A stretch of DNA of 64,000 bases from Actinernus sp. WN-2022 (Eukaryota; Cnidaria; Anthozoa; Actiniaria; Actinernidae). Below, in pieces: positions 35,825-46,101 of this stretch. Every line of letters begins with the position of its first letter. The first letter of the stretch is position 1. The notes under the pieces are model-generated. The model did no database searches and was not told the origin of the DNA. It saw nothing but the letters and a program-made list of their open reading frames with translations. The translations under genes were made by a program, and so were the position numbers. The DNA lies in contig JAOWCC010000019.1 in the NCBI GenBank assembly GCA_030867875.1, forward strand, positions 106,644,047 through 106,708,046, given 5' to 3'.

Positions 35825-36869
35825 TTAAGTAGGATGAAAACCAATCGTGGGCTTTTCCTTTGATACCGTAATACTCAAGTTTTAGACAGTAAAATACTAT
35901 GATTGACGGTATCAAAGGCCTTTTTCAGGTCTAGAAAAACAACAGCATTTATGTTTCCCCGGTCGATATTTTGCGCCCAATCATCAGTTGCTTCCAGCAA
36001 AGCCGTCAAAGTGGAATGTAAACGTCTGAAACCGGATTGTTTGCTTGATAAGAGTTTGTTGTCATTGATATAAGTAAACAGTTGGTTATATACAAGCCTT
36101 TCGGAAATTTTAGCGACGATTGGAATGACTGATATGGGACGATAGTTATCAGGGTCAACGTGTTTCCCTTCTTATAAATCGGGGATACTTTGGAACACTG
36201 TAGTTCGGTTGGAAAAACACCAGTGGCAATAACCAAGAGAGGGATTCTGAAACAATATCCGCACACTCTTTTAACAATTTTGCTGGGATATTGTCCAGAC
36301 CCGTTGCCTTAGACTTGTCTAATTTTGAAATCAGTTGGAAGACATGGAGGCTATCAACTTCGTTTATAGAAAATGCAGAATTTGGAGAGATCTCTGGTAA
36401 ACAATCTTCGAAGGAATTTCTGGCAGGTTATTGAAAGCGTCTGCTATTTCCGCAGGGTTACTAAGTGTATCACCGCCATGTTCGAGTAAATTTATATTGG
36501 AACGTTTGTTCGCTTTGCGCGAGCTTAACTCGTTAATGGTCTGCCATGTCCTTCGGGAATCACCAGCACAATTGTGAAATGTTTCCTTATAGTAGGAAGC
36601 CTTTGCTTTCTTAATTTCGTTGTTTGCCATGTTTCTAGATAATTTGAACTCAGCCCAATCACGCAGGTTATTAGACTGTATGGCTTTAATTTTCAGTCGG
36701 TCCCTACGGCGCATTAAGTCTTTCAATTCAGATGTAATCCATGGAGACTTAGCCGCACGGACTCGTTTTGTTCTTAGTGGCGCGTGCTTATCTGCTACAT
36801 TAAGAAAAAGCTCTTTCCATTTGCGCCACATTTCATTGACATCAGTTATACACAATAGTGACTGCCATG

Positions 36870-37456
36870 CCCGGGGGGGGGGGGGGGGGTACTTACATGA
36901 AAAATGGGTATGTATGTGAGGCCAAGAGGCTCAAACCCTGACCCTGTTTGACCCAATCCGAGCTCCAAAACCCTGATTGCCCCCTTTTTGGGAAAAAAAA
37001 ACCTGATTGCCCCTTCTTTAAATTGTTTTCAAAACACGGTCGGATATATATCCTGGCCGATATACCGCGTACCGGGATTTCATGCAAAATACGGAACATT
37101 TCAAGTCGGGACGTGGCATTGGGTAAACAAATCAGCAGATGAAGTACATAGATAAAATTAGCGGCGTCACGATGTATGGGAACCTCAGTGCTTGCATGTG
37201 GGCAGGCGATAAAAATGCGGCAACAGAAGGTCTTTTTTTGACATAGTAGCTAAAAAAAATGAACTGCCAAAAAAATTCTGAATCCCGACCCTGACTGCAC
37301 CCAAATTATACTCAAATCCTGACCCTGATCTGCCCAAATCAGGTCAAAACCCTGACCCTACCTGCCCAAACTGAGCTCAAAACCCTGACCCACCCCGGCG
37401 GCACATACATAATACGTCACAAACAGGAGTACCCCCCCCCCCCCCCCCCCCCCGGG
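36870..37456. mobile_element. Poly-G-ended MITE, copy 3 (inverted)
   Basis: Inserted in the outer LINE between the linker region and the end of the endonuclease coding region. The flanks CTGCCATG (36862-36869) and CTGCCAAG (37457-37464) are an 8-bp duplication with one mismatch. The orientation matches copy 2. Confidence 0.88.
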
Positions 37457-37610
37457 CTGCCAAGGTTGAAGGGAAATGTCCCTGCGGAATTGGGTTGAGT
37501 TGAAATGATTGAATTTTCTATAATAAATGCTATGCGGGCCTTTGGACGAATAATTAATTGCTATTTTGCGATATGCATAGACGAGGCTGTGAGCGATCAT
37601 TTGAGTTAAA

Positions 37611-38090
37611 TTATAAATATCGATAATATTTTGGGAGTGCGTGTGTGTTGTTATCCCTGATATCTGTAGCGAAATTGCAATTCAGAATATAAAATTCCTT
37701 GTCCTCCAAATATAATTGTTGGACAAGCAATTCGAAATGATTAAATATATCTATTTTTGAACTGGGAGGTCTATACCAGGTCGATACCAGGAAAGGTTCA
37801 GATCTGGGTTTGCAGATTTCAATACACAAATTTTCCAAATCTGTCAGGTGCAAGTCTGATCTCAATATGTAATTAATGTTTGAGCGAATATAGAAAGCAA
37901 CTCCCCCACATTTTCGATCCCTATCTCTACGTACTATATTGTAACCGTTTATATGAATATCGCTATTTTGGATTAAAGTATCGAGCCTAGTTTCATTAAG
38001 GGCGAGGATATCAATTATTTGGTCAGACAGCATAATTCTCAATTCATCTATATGCTTTGTCAAACTTGTAATATGATTTAGTGATGCCAT
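37611..38090 (-). pseudogene. LINE AP-endonuclease N-terminal part
   Basis: The 159-residue frame contains DILALNETRLD and the segment GGVAFYIRSNI..LESLCIEI-like (here LENLCIEICKP), then STWYRPPSS. All are standard landmarks of the APE-type endonuclease of CR1-like LINEs. NET supplies the catalytic glutamate. In place of the expected GDFN motif the sequence reads NCNFAT, a likely inactivating change. The frame then breaks and about 200 bp of the expected domain are missing before SLVYAYRK. Confidence 0.85.
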
Positions 38091-38227
38091 TTTAAATCCG
38101 CGCTCATTAGGTAAAATGGAGCTGCGGGCATTTAGGTTATGAATCGATGAATTATCTGACTCACCATTAGCTGCTACGACTCCCCCTTTGAGTAATTCAG
38201 ATCAATTGCCATTTCTGATATGCTTTA

Positions 38228-39600
38228 TTACATTACTCGAGAATAGTTTAAAACACCATCAGCATTCAAGTGTAGACCACTGGCGTTTAGATGAGTGCTA
38301 GTAAGTTTGGTGTTGTCTAAGAGAGTCCACTCGTTTTCTCTTGCATGACTCTTGAACAGTTGGTTTACTTCAGTTCCCTTCGCGTTTAATGCAGCGTCGT
38401 CAGATCGAAAGAGAATTTGCGAAAAGGAGACCTTTGTGTTCGGTGAATCGTTCTCGATCATCTTTCCGAGTTGCGTCAGCTTGTCTGCGATGTCCCTCGG
38501 AGAGAGGTTTTCGGATCTGAGGTCGTTAGTACCAACGTGTACGATAATTTCGTCAGGCTTTTTTGCTACCGTGGGACGAATGTAATGAAACATATCGTCT
38601 ATCGTTGCTCCTGAAAATGATTTAGTGATGGTTCTGGCTTGGTTGGAAAGGCGCCAGCCCTGTACATTTCGCACGATGGAATCTCCGGCTAATTGTTGGC
38701 CTATTCTGTGTTGGTTTATCGGTACTCGGGCGCTTTGCTGCGGTATTGCCGGTCGGGTTGACTTTGCCAGTTTGGTGTTGTTTTCTTTTCTTCTTTGCTT
38801 TTTGTTTGACTTCCTTCCATTCACCTTCAGACTCATCATCCGATGATGAAACTTCAACGGGCTGAGATTCCATCGAGGGTTCATTCCCTTCCGTCTTTAG
38901 TCCGTCTTTCCACCGAGGGTTCATTCTTTCCGTCTTTAGTCCGTCTTTCCACCGAGGGTTCATTCTTTCCGTCTTTAGTCCGGGGAACCTGATTGTTCGC
39001 AGGTATTAGCCTGAGAGCCAGCCGAAGGCTTTCATTCTCCTTTTCAAGATCGTTGATTGTTCTTTGCTGTGTTTGAGTGAGAGTTCTAAGTTTTTCAACT
39101 TCGCGGCGCTCGAGTTGGGGAGTGTGATGGCTTTCCAGGAGACCCTTGAAATCGTCTACCGTCTTCCATAGCCTCTCGATTTCTGTTTTGCATTTGCATA
39201 CACACGTAGGTAGAATGACTGGCGCATCTTCGCTACTTATCGATTCCTCCCCGGATATTCTGCCGCCATCTTGTTCTTCTTGCTTGCCGCCATCTTGTTC
39301 TTCTTGCATTTCCTGTGTCTCTTGTTCGTCGTCGGATTGGGCTTGAGAAACTCGCTCGATCAGTGGTTGTGAAATTGATCAGATCATTTTTAACGCTCGT
39401 AGAGTTTTTTCCTTGTATTTGTAAGGTCTTGGATTTGTAGTAGAAATTACAGGTAGTATTTTCCGACTTTAGAACTGTACAAGTACCGTTTGAGGTGATA
39501 GCGAATTCCTTTGTGTCGATTTTCAATCTTTCCGAAAGAAATTGTAAAAGATCATCTTTGTCTCCATGCCATTTTAGTTGCCATTATTTGACTTTACGTA
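38228..39600 (-). pseudogene. LINE ORF1: coiled coil plus SGNH-esterase-like domain
   Basis: ORF1 is spread over three frames. The first (39590-39233) has an N-terminal region with KSKTLQIQGKNSTS. The second (39309-38881) holds a Cys-rich CVCKCK and a coiled coil (LRTLTQTQQRTINDLEKENE), followed by a 15-residue repeat (KDGKNEPSVER type). The third (38884-38228) has the esterase fold signatures AGDSIV (67-71), VHVGTND (115-121) and GLHLN near 203-207. SGNH-like ORF1 proteins are known in CR1 elements. The residue before GLH is S where a D is usual. Frameshifts make it inactive. Confidence 0.82.
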
Positions 39601-39734
39601 AGACAAACTGGGGTAAACTGTAGCCATAGTACACCAGAAGTGTAAAAGCTTAAAAGAGGTACTTGCCAGAATACAATTATCATTTGTTTTCACTGAAGCT
39701 CCTGGGTTCAATGGAAATTTACGTTGGCTTAGAA

Positions 39735-40789
39735 CCAAGGAGGATTGGAAGGCCTTCCCATGAACACTTGCGCTTGAAAAATTGTCTAGCAGAAGAGAAA
39801 CTTGAAGTTTCCCGCGAGTTTTGTCATTTCCAACTAAATTTCTCCTTGAAATTTTTTAACTCTAGAAACTAGAGATGGATTCAACAAAGTCAGAAATATA
39901 CTTTCTAACTTTACTACTCGCTAAACATCTTCAATTTTTGAACTTTTCATACAATCTGAGCATATTTATCGGACGCTATTCTCGAGAGGTTGTTTGGGAG
40001 AAATTTCCCGCGAACTCAAGACGTAAATCTTACCCTGAAAGAAATTAACTACAAACCTTTTAGACAACTAAGCTTACCTGGAAATTAGCATGAGCAGTGA
40101 CATAAATAAATTAATTGTCTAATTTGTGAAAAGGGCTCCAAAGGGCTCCAGGTTTAAGAGGTTTACAAAGCCGTTGAAAATGCGTATTGTTTACGGTGTT
40201 TCGATACCATTCACAAAATGTCGCGCTCACTGGATATACAGTACTCACGCCGATCTTTCGTGAAGCATTTCGCGAACAGTACGAGTGGTGTTTATTGTTA
40301 ATTATACCCCCAAAACAGACGATTATTTGTTAATCATTTTACTTAAAAACAATTATGAATACCTGAAAAGATAAAGGGCAGAAATAAGTAAATACTTTGG
40401 TTGATTCAGTGGCGCGCTCGTACAAAAGCAGCTTTGAGCGTGCTCATTGTTAGAAAATGGCGTGATCAGATTGCGTCAGCAGCGCGCGCCAACCTCTAAA
40501 ATTAAAAACTTTTCACTCAAATCACAGGTAATTCTCTGCATATTTTCCCATTTTTCGTAGGCTTTCATTATAAAATAATGGCCAGAAATACGGGGAAGTC
40601 AAAGCTAGCCTAAACATACGTCAAAATCCCAGGAAAAACTTTGGTTTTGAGATGCTTTGTGAAAATTTGTGCTGCTGAGGTCCGATCTCCACGAAATTCA
40701 ACGCAGAATGAATTGCTCACGTGACGGGGAAAATTGATAATATAGTTGCTACGCAAAGGATTGTGGGAAGGCCTTCCAATCCTCCTTGG
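39735..40789. mobile_element. 1055-bp MITE with 27-bp TIRs next to CDK10 exon 3
   Basis: The ends CCAAGGAGGATTGGAAGGCC and GGCCTTCCAATCCTCCTTGG are perfect inverted repeats. CTTAGAA (39728-39734 and 40790-40796) flanks both ends, a 7-8-bp duplication compatible with a hAT-like element (inference). It inserted about 150 bp upstream of the CDK10 exon 3 acceptor. No transposase is seen. Confidence 0.88.
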
Positions 40790-40941
40790 CTTAGAACTCT
40801 CAAACAAATGAACTCTTGATCATGAGAAAGCAAAAGGTGTCCTTTTCCAGATCAATCGAATGCACCCAAAGTCTCATATAAATGAGACTGTCCTCATTAA
40901 TAGTTTAACGTAAGCCTGTTATTTTATTTGTGTGTTTTCAG

Positions 40942-41480
40942 CTGACTTTGGTCTGGCTCGCACGTTCGGCTACCCATATAAACCTATGACCCCCGTTGTG
41001 GTCACCCTGTGGTACCGCGCACCCGAGCTCCTCCTGGGCGCTAAAGTACACACCACCGCTGTCGACATGTGGGCTGTGGGCTGCATCTATGGCGAGTTGC
41101 TAGGTAACAAACCACTCTTGGCGGGTAAGTCCGAAATTAACCAATTACAACTCATCGTGGATTTACTTGGCACACCTAATGACCAAATATGGCCTGGATT
41201 CTCGACTTTACCGGGAACTAAAGGCGTGAACTTGAAGCGCCAGCCATATAATAACCTGAAACACAAGTTCTCTTGGGTCAGCCAAGCGGGATTAACACTT
41301 TTAAACCACATGTTAATGTACGATCCGTGTAAAAGGGCCACCGCCTTCGAATGCCTTCAGAGTTCGTATTTTGTGGAAAAGCCACTTCCGGTTGAGCCGG
41401 AAATGATGCCGACGTTTCCAGAACATAGAAATTACAAAAGGAAATCATCCGCGGGAGAGACACAAGAGAAGAGGCCATAG
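40942..41480 (+). CDS. CDK10: CDK10 coding exon 3, residues 178-356 (activation loop and C-lobe)
   Basis: The acceptor TGTGTTTTCAG ends at 40941; the split alanine codon gives ADFGLAR (D179, F180, G181). The activation loop has T194 in [16 protein letters not shown], aligning with the CDK2 T160 position, and APE at 204-206. The C-lobe contains [41 protein letters not shown] and [16 protein letters not shown], all close to vertebrate CDK10. A short basic, serine-containing tail ends at the TAG (41478-41480). All catalytic residues are present, so the gene should be functional. One exon covers what is several exons in vertebrates. Confidence 0.97.
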
Positions 41481-41553
41481 GCTGAACACGAGTTTGGGAG
41501 TGGATTTGGACCACAGCTTCCTCTGGGAAAATCAAGATCAGTCAAGAGACGAA

Positions 41554-41559
41554 AATAAA
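41554..41559 (+). terminator. Polyadenylation signal AATAAA
   Basis: AATAAA lies 74 bp after the CDK10 stop codon and is the first such signal. A 3' end 10-30 bp downstream would give a short 3' UTR. Confidence 0.6.
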
Positions 41560-42120
41560 TCAATAGTGAGCAGGTGCCGTTCTTCGCGAAATACTGATCA
41601 AATATCGATCAGATCTATATTTAGATTAAAAAACAAGACAGTGCATTAGCCACGCGTTAAACCATTACGCGCCTCCTCCACAGGGCAACTTCACTAAAAA
41701 TCGGAAGACTGTGGAGAAGGTAACCTGAGTATCAGGCTAAGCAGCTCACTACCGTTGATGCCTTAACCACTTCTAGAACTTTCTTCAGAGACTGGACTGA
41801 TCATCTGAAAGACCTTTTTTGCAATAACTGTAGGTTTGTGATGAATTTTATCTATTGATATTATTATATCATTTATTTTATCGATTGATATTATACGTAG
41901 TGATACGTCTACAGTTATCTCACATATCTTATATTTATACCTATAATTTACTTAACTTAGCACTTCTTGTATAGCATACTGAGCATATTTATTGTATTAC
42001 TTTAGTAGTGCTATTATTGTTATTAATTTTTCCTTTTTTGAGGGCCGTATGTTACAATATATAACTTTCATGGTTAATACGCCTTTCTCTCGTTAATAAA
42101 GTTTATTGCATTGTATTGGA
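41560..42120 (+). mobile_element. CDK10 downstream region and a retroelement 3' end
   Basis: The first 250 bp show no feature. GAGGGCCGTATGTTA near 42041, then GGTTAATACGCC, AATAAAG and ATTGCATTGTATTGG parallel the split retroelement end at 8247-8260 plus 13333-13385. The coding part is not recognisable. The 96-bp satellite begins almost directly after its tail. Confidence 0.5.
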
Positions 42121-42146
42121 TTGGATAAATTAGATAAGAAAATACT

Positions 42147-45100
42147 GATAACTTTATTAGCTTCTCGTACAACTGAGCAATATTAATCTGTATAGTGGTC
42201 ATATTAATGTTACTGTACAGATTACAGGCAATTCGGTTAATAAATATAACTATTAGCGGCCTCGTACAACTGAGCAATAGTAATCTGTATAGTGGTCATA
42301 TTAACGCTACTGTACAGATTACAGGCAATTCGGTTATTAAATATAACTATTAGCTCCTCGTACAACTGAGCAATAGTAATCTGTATAGTGGTCATATTAA
42401 CGCTACTGTACAGATTACAGGCAATTCGGTTATTAAATATAACTATTAGCTCCTCGTACAACTGAGCAATAGTAATCTGTATAGTGGTCATATTAACGCT
42501 ACTGTACAGATTACAGGCAATTCGGTTAATAAATATAACTATTAGCGGCCTCGTACAACTGAGCAATAGTAATCTGTATAGTGGTCATATTAACGCTACT
42601 GTACAGATTACAGGCAATTCGGTTATTAAATATAACTATTAGCTCCTCGTACAACTGAGCACTGAATAGTAATCTATACAGTGGTCATATTAACGCTACT
42701 GTACAGATTACAGGCAATTCGGTTATTAAATATAACTATTAGCTCCTCGTACAACTGAGCAATAGTAATCTGTATAGTGGTCATATTAACGCTACTGTAC
42801 AGATTACAGGCAATTCGGTTATTAAATATAACTATTAGCTCCTCGTACAACTGAGCAATAGTAATCTGTATAGTGGTCATATTAACGCTACTGTACAGAT
42901 TACAGGCAATTCGGTTATTAAATATAACTATTAGCTCCTCGTACAACTGAGCAATAGTAATCTGTATAGTGGTCATATTAACGCTACTGTACAGATTACA
43001 GGCAATTCGGTTAATAAATATAACTATTAGCGGCCTCGTACAACTGAGCAATAGTAATCTGTATAGTGGTCATATTAACGCTACTGTACAGATTACAGGC
43101 AATTCGGTTATTAAATATAACTATTAGCTCCTCGTACAACTGAGCACTGAATAGTAATCTATACAGTGGTCATATTAACGCTACTGTACAGATTACAGGC
43201 AATTCGGTTATTAAATATAACTATTAGCTCCTCGTACAACTGAGCAATAGTAATCTGTATAGTGGTCATATTAACGCTACTGTACAGATTACAGGCAATT
43301 CGGTTATTAAATATAACTATTAGCTCCTCGTACAACTGAGCAATAGTAATCTGTATAGTGGTCATATTAACGCTACTGTACAGATTACAGGCAATTCGGT
43401 TATTAAATATAACTATTAGCTCCTCGTACAACTGAGCAATAGTAATCTGTATAGTGGTCATATTAACGCTACTGTACAGATTACAGGCAATTCGGTTATT
43501 AAATATAACTATTAGCTCCTCGTACAACTGAGCAATAGTAATCTGTATAGTGGTCATATTAACGCTACTGTACAGATTACAGGCAATTCGGTTAATAAAT
43601 ATAACTATTAGCGGCCTCGTACAACTGAGCAATAGTAATCTGTATAGTGGTCATATTAACGCTACTGTACAGATTACAGGCAATTCGGTTATTAAATATA
43701 ACTATTAGCTCCTCGTACAACTGAGCACTGAATAGTAATCTATACAGTGGTCATATTAACGCTACTGTACAGATTACAGGCAATTCGGTTATTAAATATA
43801 ACTATTAGCTCCTCGTACAACTGAGCAATAGTAATCTGTATAGTGGTCATATTAACGCTACTGTACAGATTACAGGCAATTCGGTTATTAAATATAACTA
43901 TTAGCTCCTCGTACAACTGAGCAATAGTAATCTGTATAGTGGTCATATTAACGCTACTGTACAGATTACAGGCAATTCGGTTATTAAATATAACTATTAG
44001 CTCCTCGTACAACTGAGCAATAGTAATCTGTATAGTGGTCATATTAACGCTACTGTACAGATTACAGGCAATTCGGTTAATAAATATAACTATTAGCGGC
44101 CTCGTACAACTGAGCAATAGTAATCTGTATAGTGGTCATATTAACGCTACTGTACAGATTACAGGCAATTCGGTTATTAAATATAACTATTAGCTCCTCG
44201 TACAACTGAGCACTGAATAGTAATCTATACAGTGGTCATATTAACGCTACTGTACAGATTACAGGCAATTCGGTTATTAAATATAACTATTAGCTCCTCG
44301 TACAACTGAGCACTGAATAGTAATCTATACAGTGGTCCTATTAACGCTACTGTACAGATTACAGGCAATTCGGTTATTAAATATAACTATTAGCTCCTCG
44401 TACAACTGAGCAATAGTAATCTATACAGTGGTCATATTAACGCTACTGTACAGATTACAGGCAATTCGGTTATTAAATATAACTATTAGCTCCTCGTACA
44501 ACTGAGCAATAGTATAATCTGTATAGTGGTCATATTAACGCTACTGTACAGATTACAGGCAATTCGGTTAATAAATATAACTATTAGCGGCCTCGTACAA
44601 CTGAGCAATAGTAATCTGTATAGTGGTCATATTAACGCTACTGTACAGATTACAGGCAATTCGGTTATTAAATATAACTATTAGCTCCTCGTACAACTGA
44701 GCAATAGTAATCTATACAGTGGTCATATTAACGCTACTGTACAGATTACAGGCAATTCGGTTATTAAATATAACTATTAGCTCCTCGTACAACTGAGCAC
44801 TGAATAGTAATCTATACAGTGGTCATATTAACGCTACTGTACAGATTACAGGCAATTCGGTTATTAAATATAACTATTAGCGGCCTCGTACAACTGAGCA
44901 ATAGTAATCTGTATAGTGGTCATATTAACGCTACTGTACAGATTACAGGCAATTCGGTTATTAAATATAACTATTAGCTCCTCGTACAACTGAGCAATAG
45001 TAATCTGTATAGTGGTCATATTAACGTTACTGTACAGATTACAGGCAATTCGGTTATTAAATATAACTATTAGCTCCTCGTACAACTGAGCAATAGTAAT

Positions 45101-45620
45101 CTGTATAGTGGTCATATTAACGCTACTGTACAGATTACAGGCAATTCGGTTAATAAATATAACTATTAGCGGCCTCGTACAACTGAGCAATAGTAATCTG
45201 TATAGTGGTCATATTAACGCTACTGTACAGATTACAGGCAATTCGGTTATTAAATATAACTATTAGCTCCTCGTACAACTGAGCAATAGTAATCTGTATA
45301 GTGGTCATATTAACGCTACTGTACAGATTACAGGCAATTCGGTTATTAAATATAACTATTAGCTCCTCGTACAACTGAGCAATAGTAATCTGTATAGTGG
45401 TCATATTAACGCTACTGTACAGATTACAGGCAATTCGGTTATTAAATATAACTATTAGCTCCTCGTACAACTGAGCAATAGTAATCTGTATAGTGGTCAT
45501 ATTAACGCTACTGTACAGATTACAGGCAATTCGGTTATTAAATATAACTATTAGCTCCTCGTACAACTGAGCAATAGTAATCTGTATAGTGGTCATATTA
45601 ACGCTACTGTACAGATTACA
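42147..45620. repeat. 96-bp satellite, about 36 units
   Basis: Units carry CTCGTACAACTGAGCAATAG, TAATCTGTATAGTGGTCATA and GTACAGATTACAGGCAATTC. Each unit contains an imperfect dyad (TAATCTGTATAG and CTGTACAGATTA). Variants GCGGCC for GCTCC, and a 5-bp insertion (GCACTGAATAG), mark higher-order repeats: GCGGCC occurs near 42256, 42545, 43030, 43611, 44096, 44587, 44880 and 45169. Spacings of 485 and 581 bp equal 5 or 6 units plus 5 bp. Because 96 is a multiple of three, the minus strand stays open for up to 157 codons. This is not a gene. Confidence 0.95.
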
Positions 45621-45639
45621 GGCATTACAATTGGGCTAA

Positions 45640-46100
45640 AAATATAACTAACGCAAGACAGCAAGTAATCGGAAGATTTACTATTGAGAACATAACTGTA
45701 AACATTGTGAGGTTTTACTCAAGAATCTGATAAGATACTGGTCACTTTTGTCGAGAATCGGCTGAGAGTTTCCGGCAATGTTGATTAATGTTGACTGATA
45801 TGATATCGCGCAAGCTTCTTGACCTTTTAGCAGATAACGTTTTCAATCTTTAATAATGACAGAAGAAAACGTGCTGCAATGAAGAGCGATCAGCGGTTAA
45901 AAAAATATCTTTCCTCAAGGCTCGCAAAAATACAACCACAGCTGTTTCAAAAAACGTCGGAGAAAAAGCTTCTTTAGATTTGATTCTGAACATCTCTACC
46001 ATCGGAGAAGTTTCTTTCGACAAACACCATACATGAGCATAACCTTCGTGGCTCAAATCAAAATATCTTTGTTCCAAGACCGCCTCGCCTCCATAAGTGG
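45640..46100. other. Spacer with no recognised feature
   Basis: A minus-strand frame of 75 codons (46077-45850) has no known motif. Confidence 0.35.
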
Positions 46101-46101
46101 A

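Larger units (their letters stand above)
33416..39600 (-). mobile_element. Outer CR1-type LINE, nearly full length but interrupted
   Basis: From right to left on the minus strand: ORF1 (39590-38228), AP-type endonuclease start (38090-37611) with an internal deletion, a join to SLVYAYRK (near 37580), a linker (36855-36430), RT (36360-35830 and 35040-34690), a C-terminal part (34644-33960) and the 3' UTR, continuing at 30283-30537. It is broken by two poly-G-ended MITEs, by a TTAA-flanked MITE and by the inner LINE. A one-base insertion near 34880 breaks the YADD motif that is intact in the inner copy. Confidence 0.87.

Noticed and set aside
42237..45596. Minus-strand protein of 32-residue repeats (NRIACNLYSSVNMTT type)
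   Set aside because: It is the 96-bp satellite read in frame; units differ at synonymous and non-synonymous sites alike, and 5-bp insertions break it.
45850..46077. 75-codon minus-strand frame upstream of the retroelement
   Set aside because: No similarity to RNase H or recombinase domains and no continuity with the adjacent frames.
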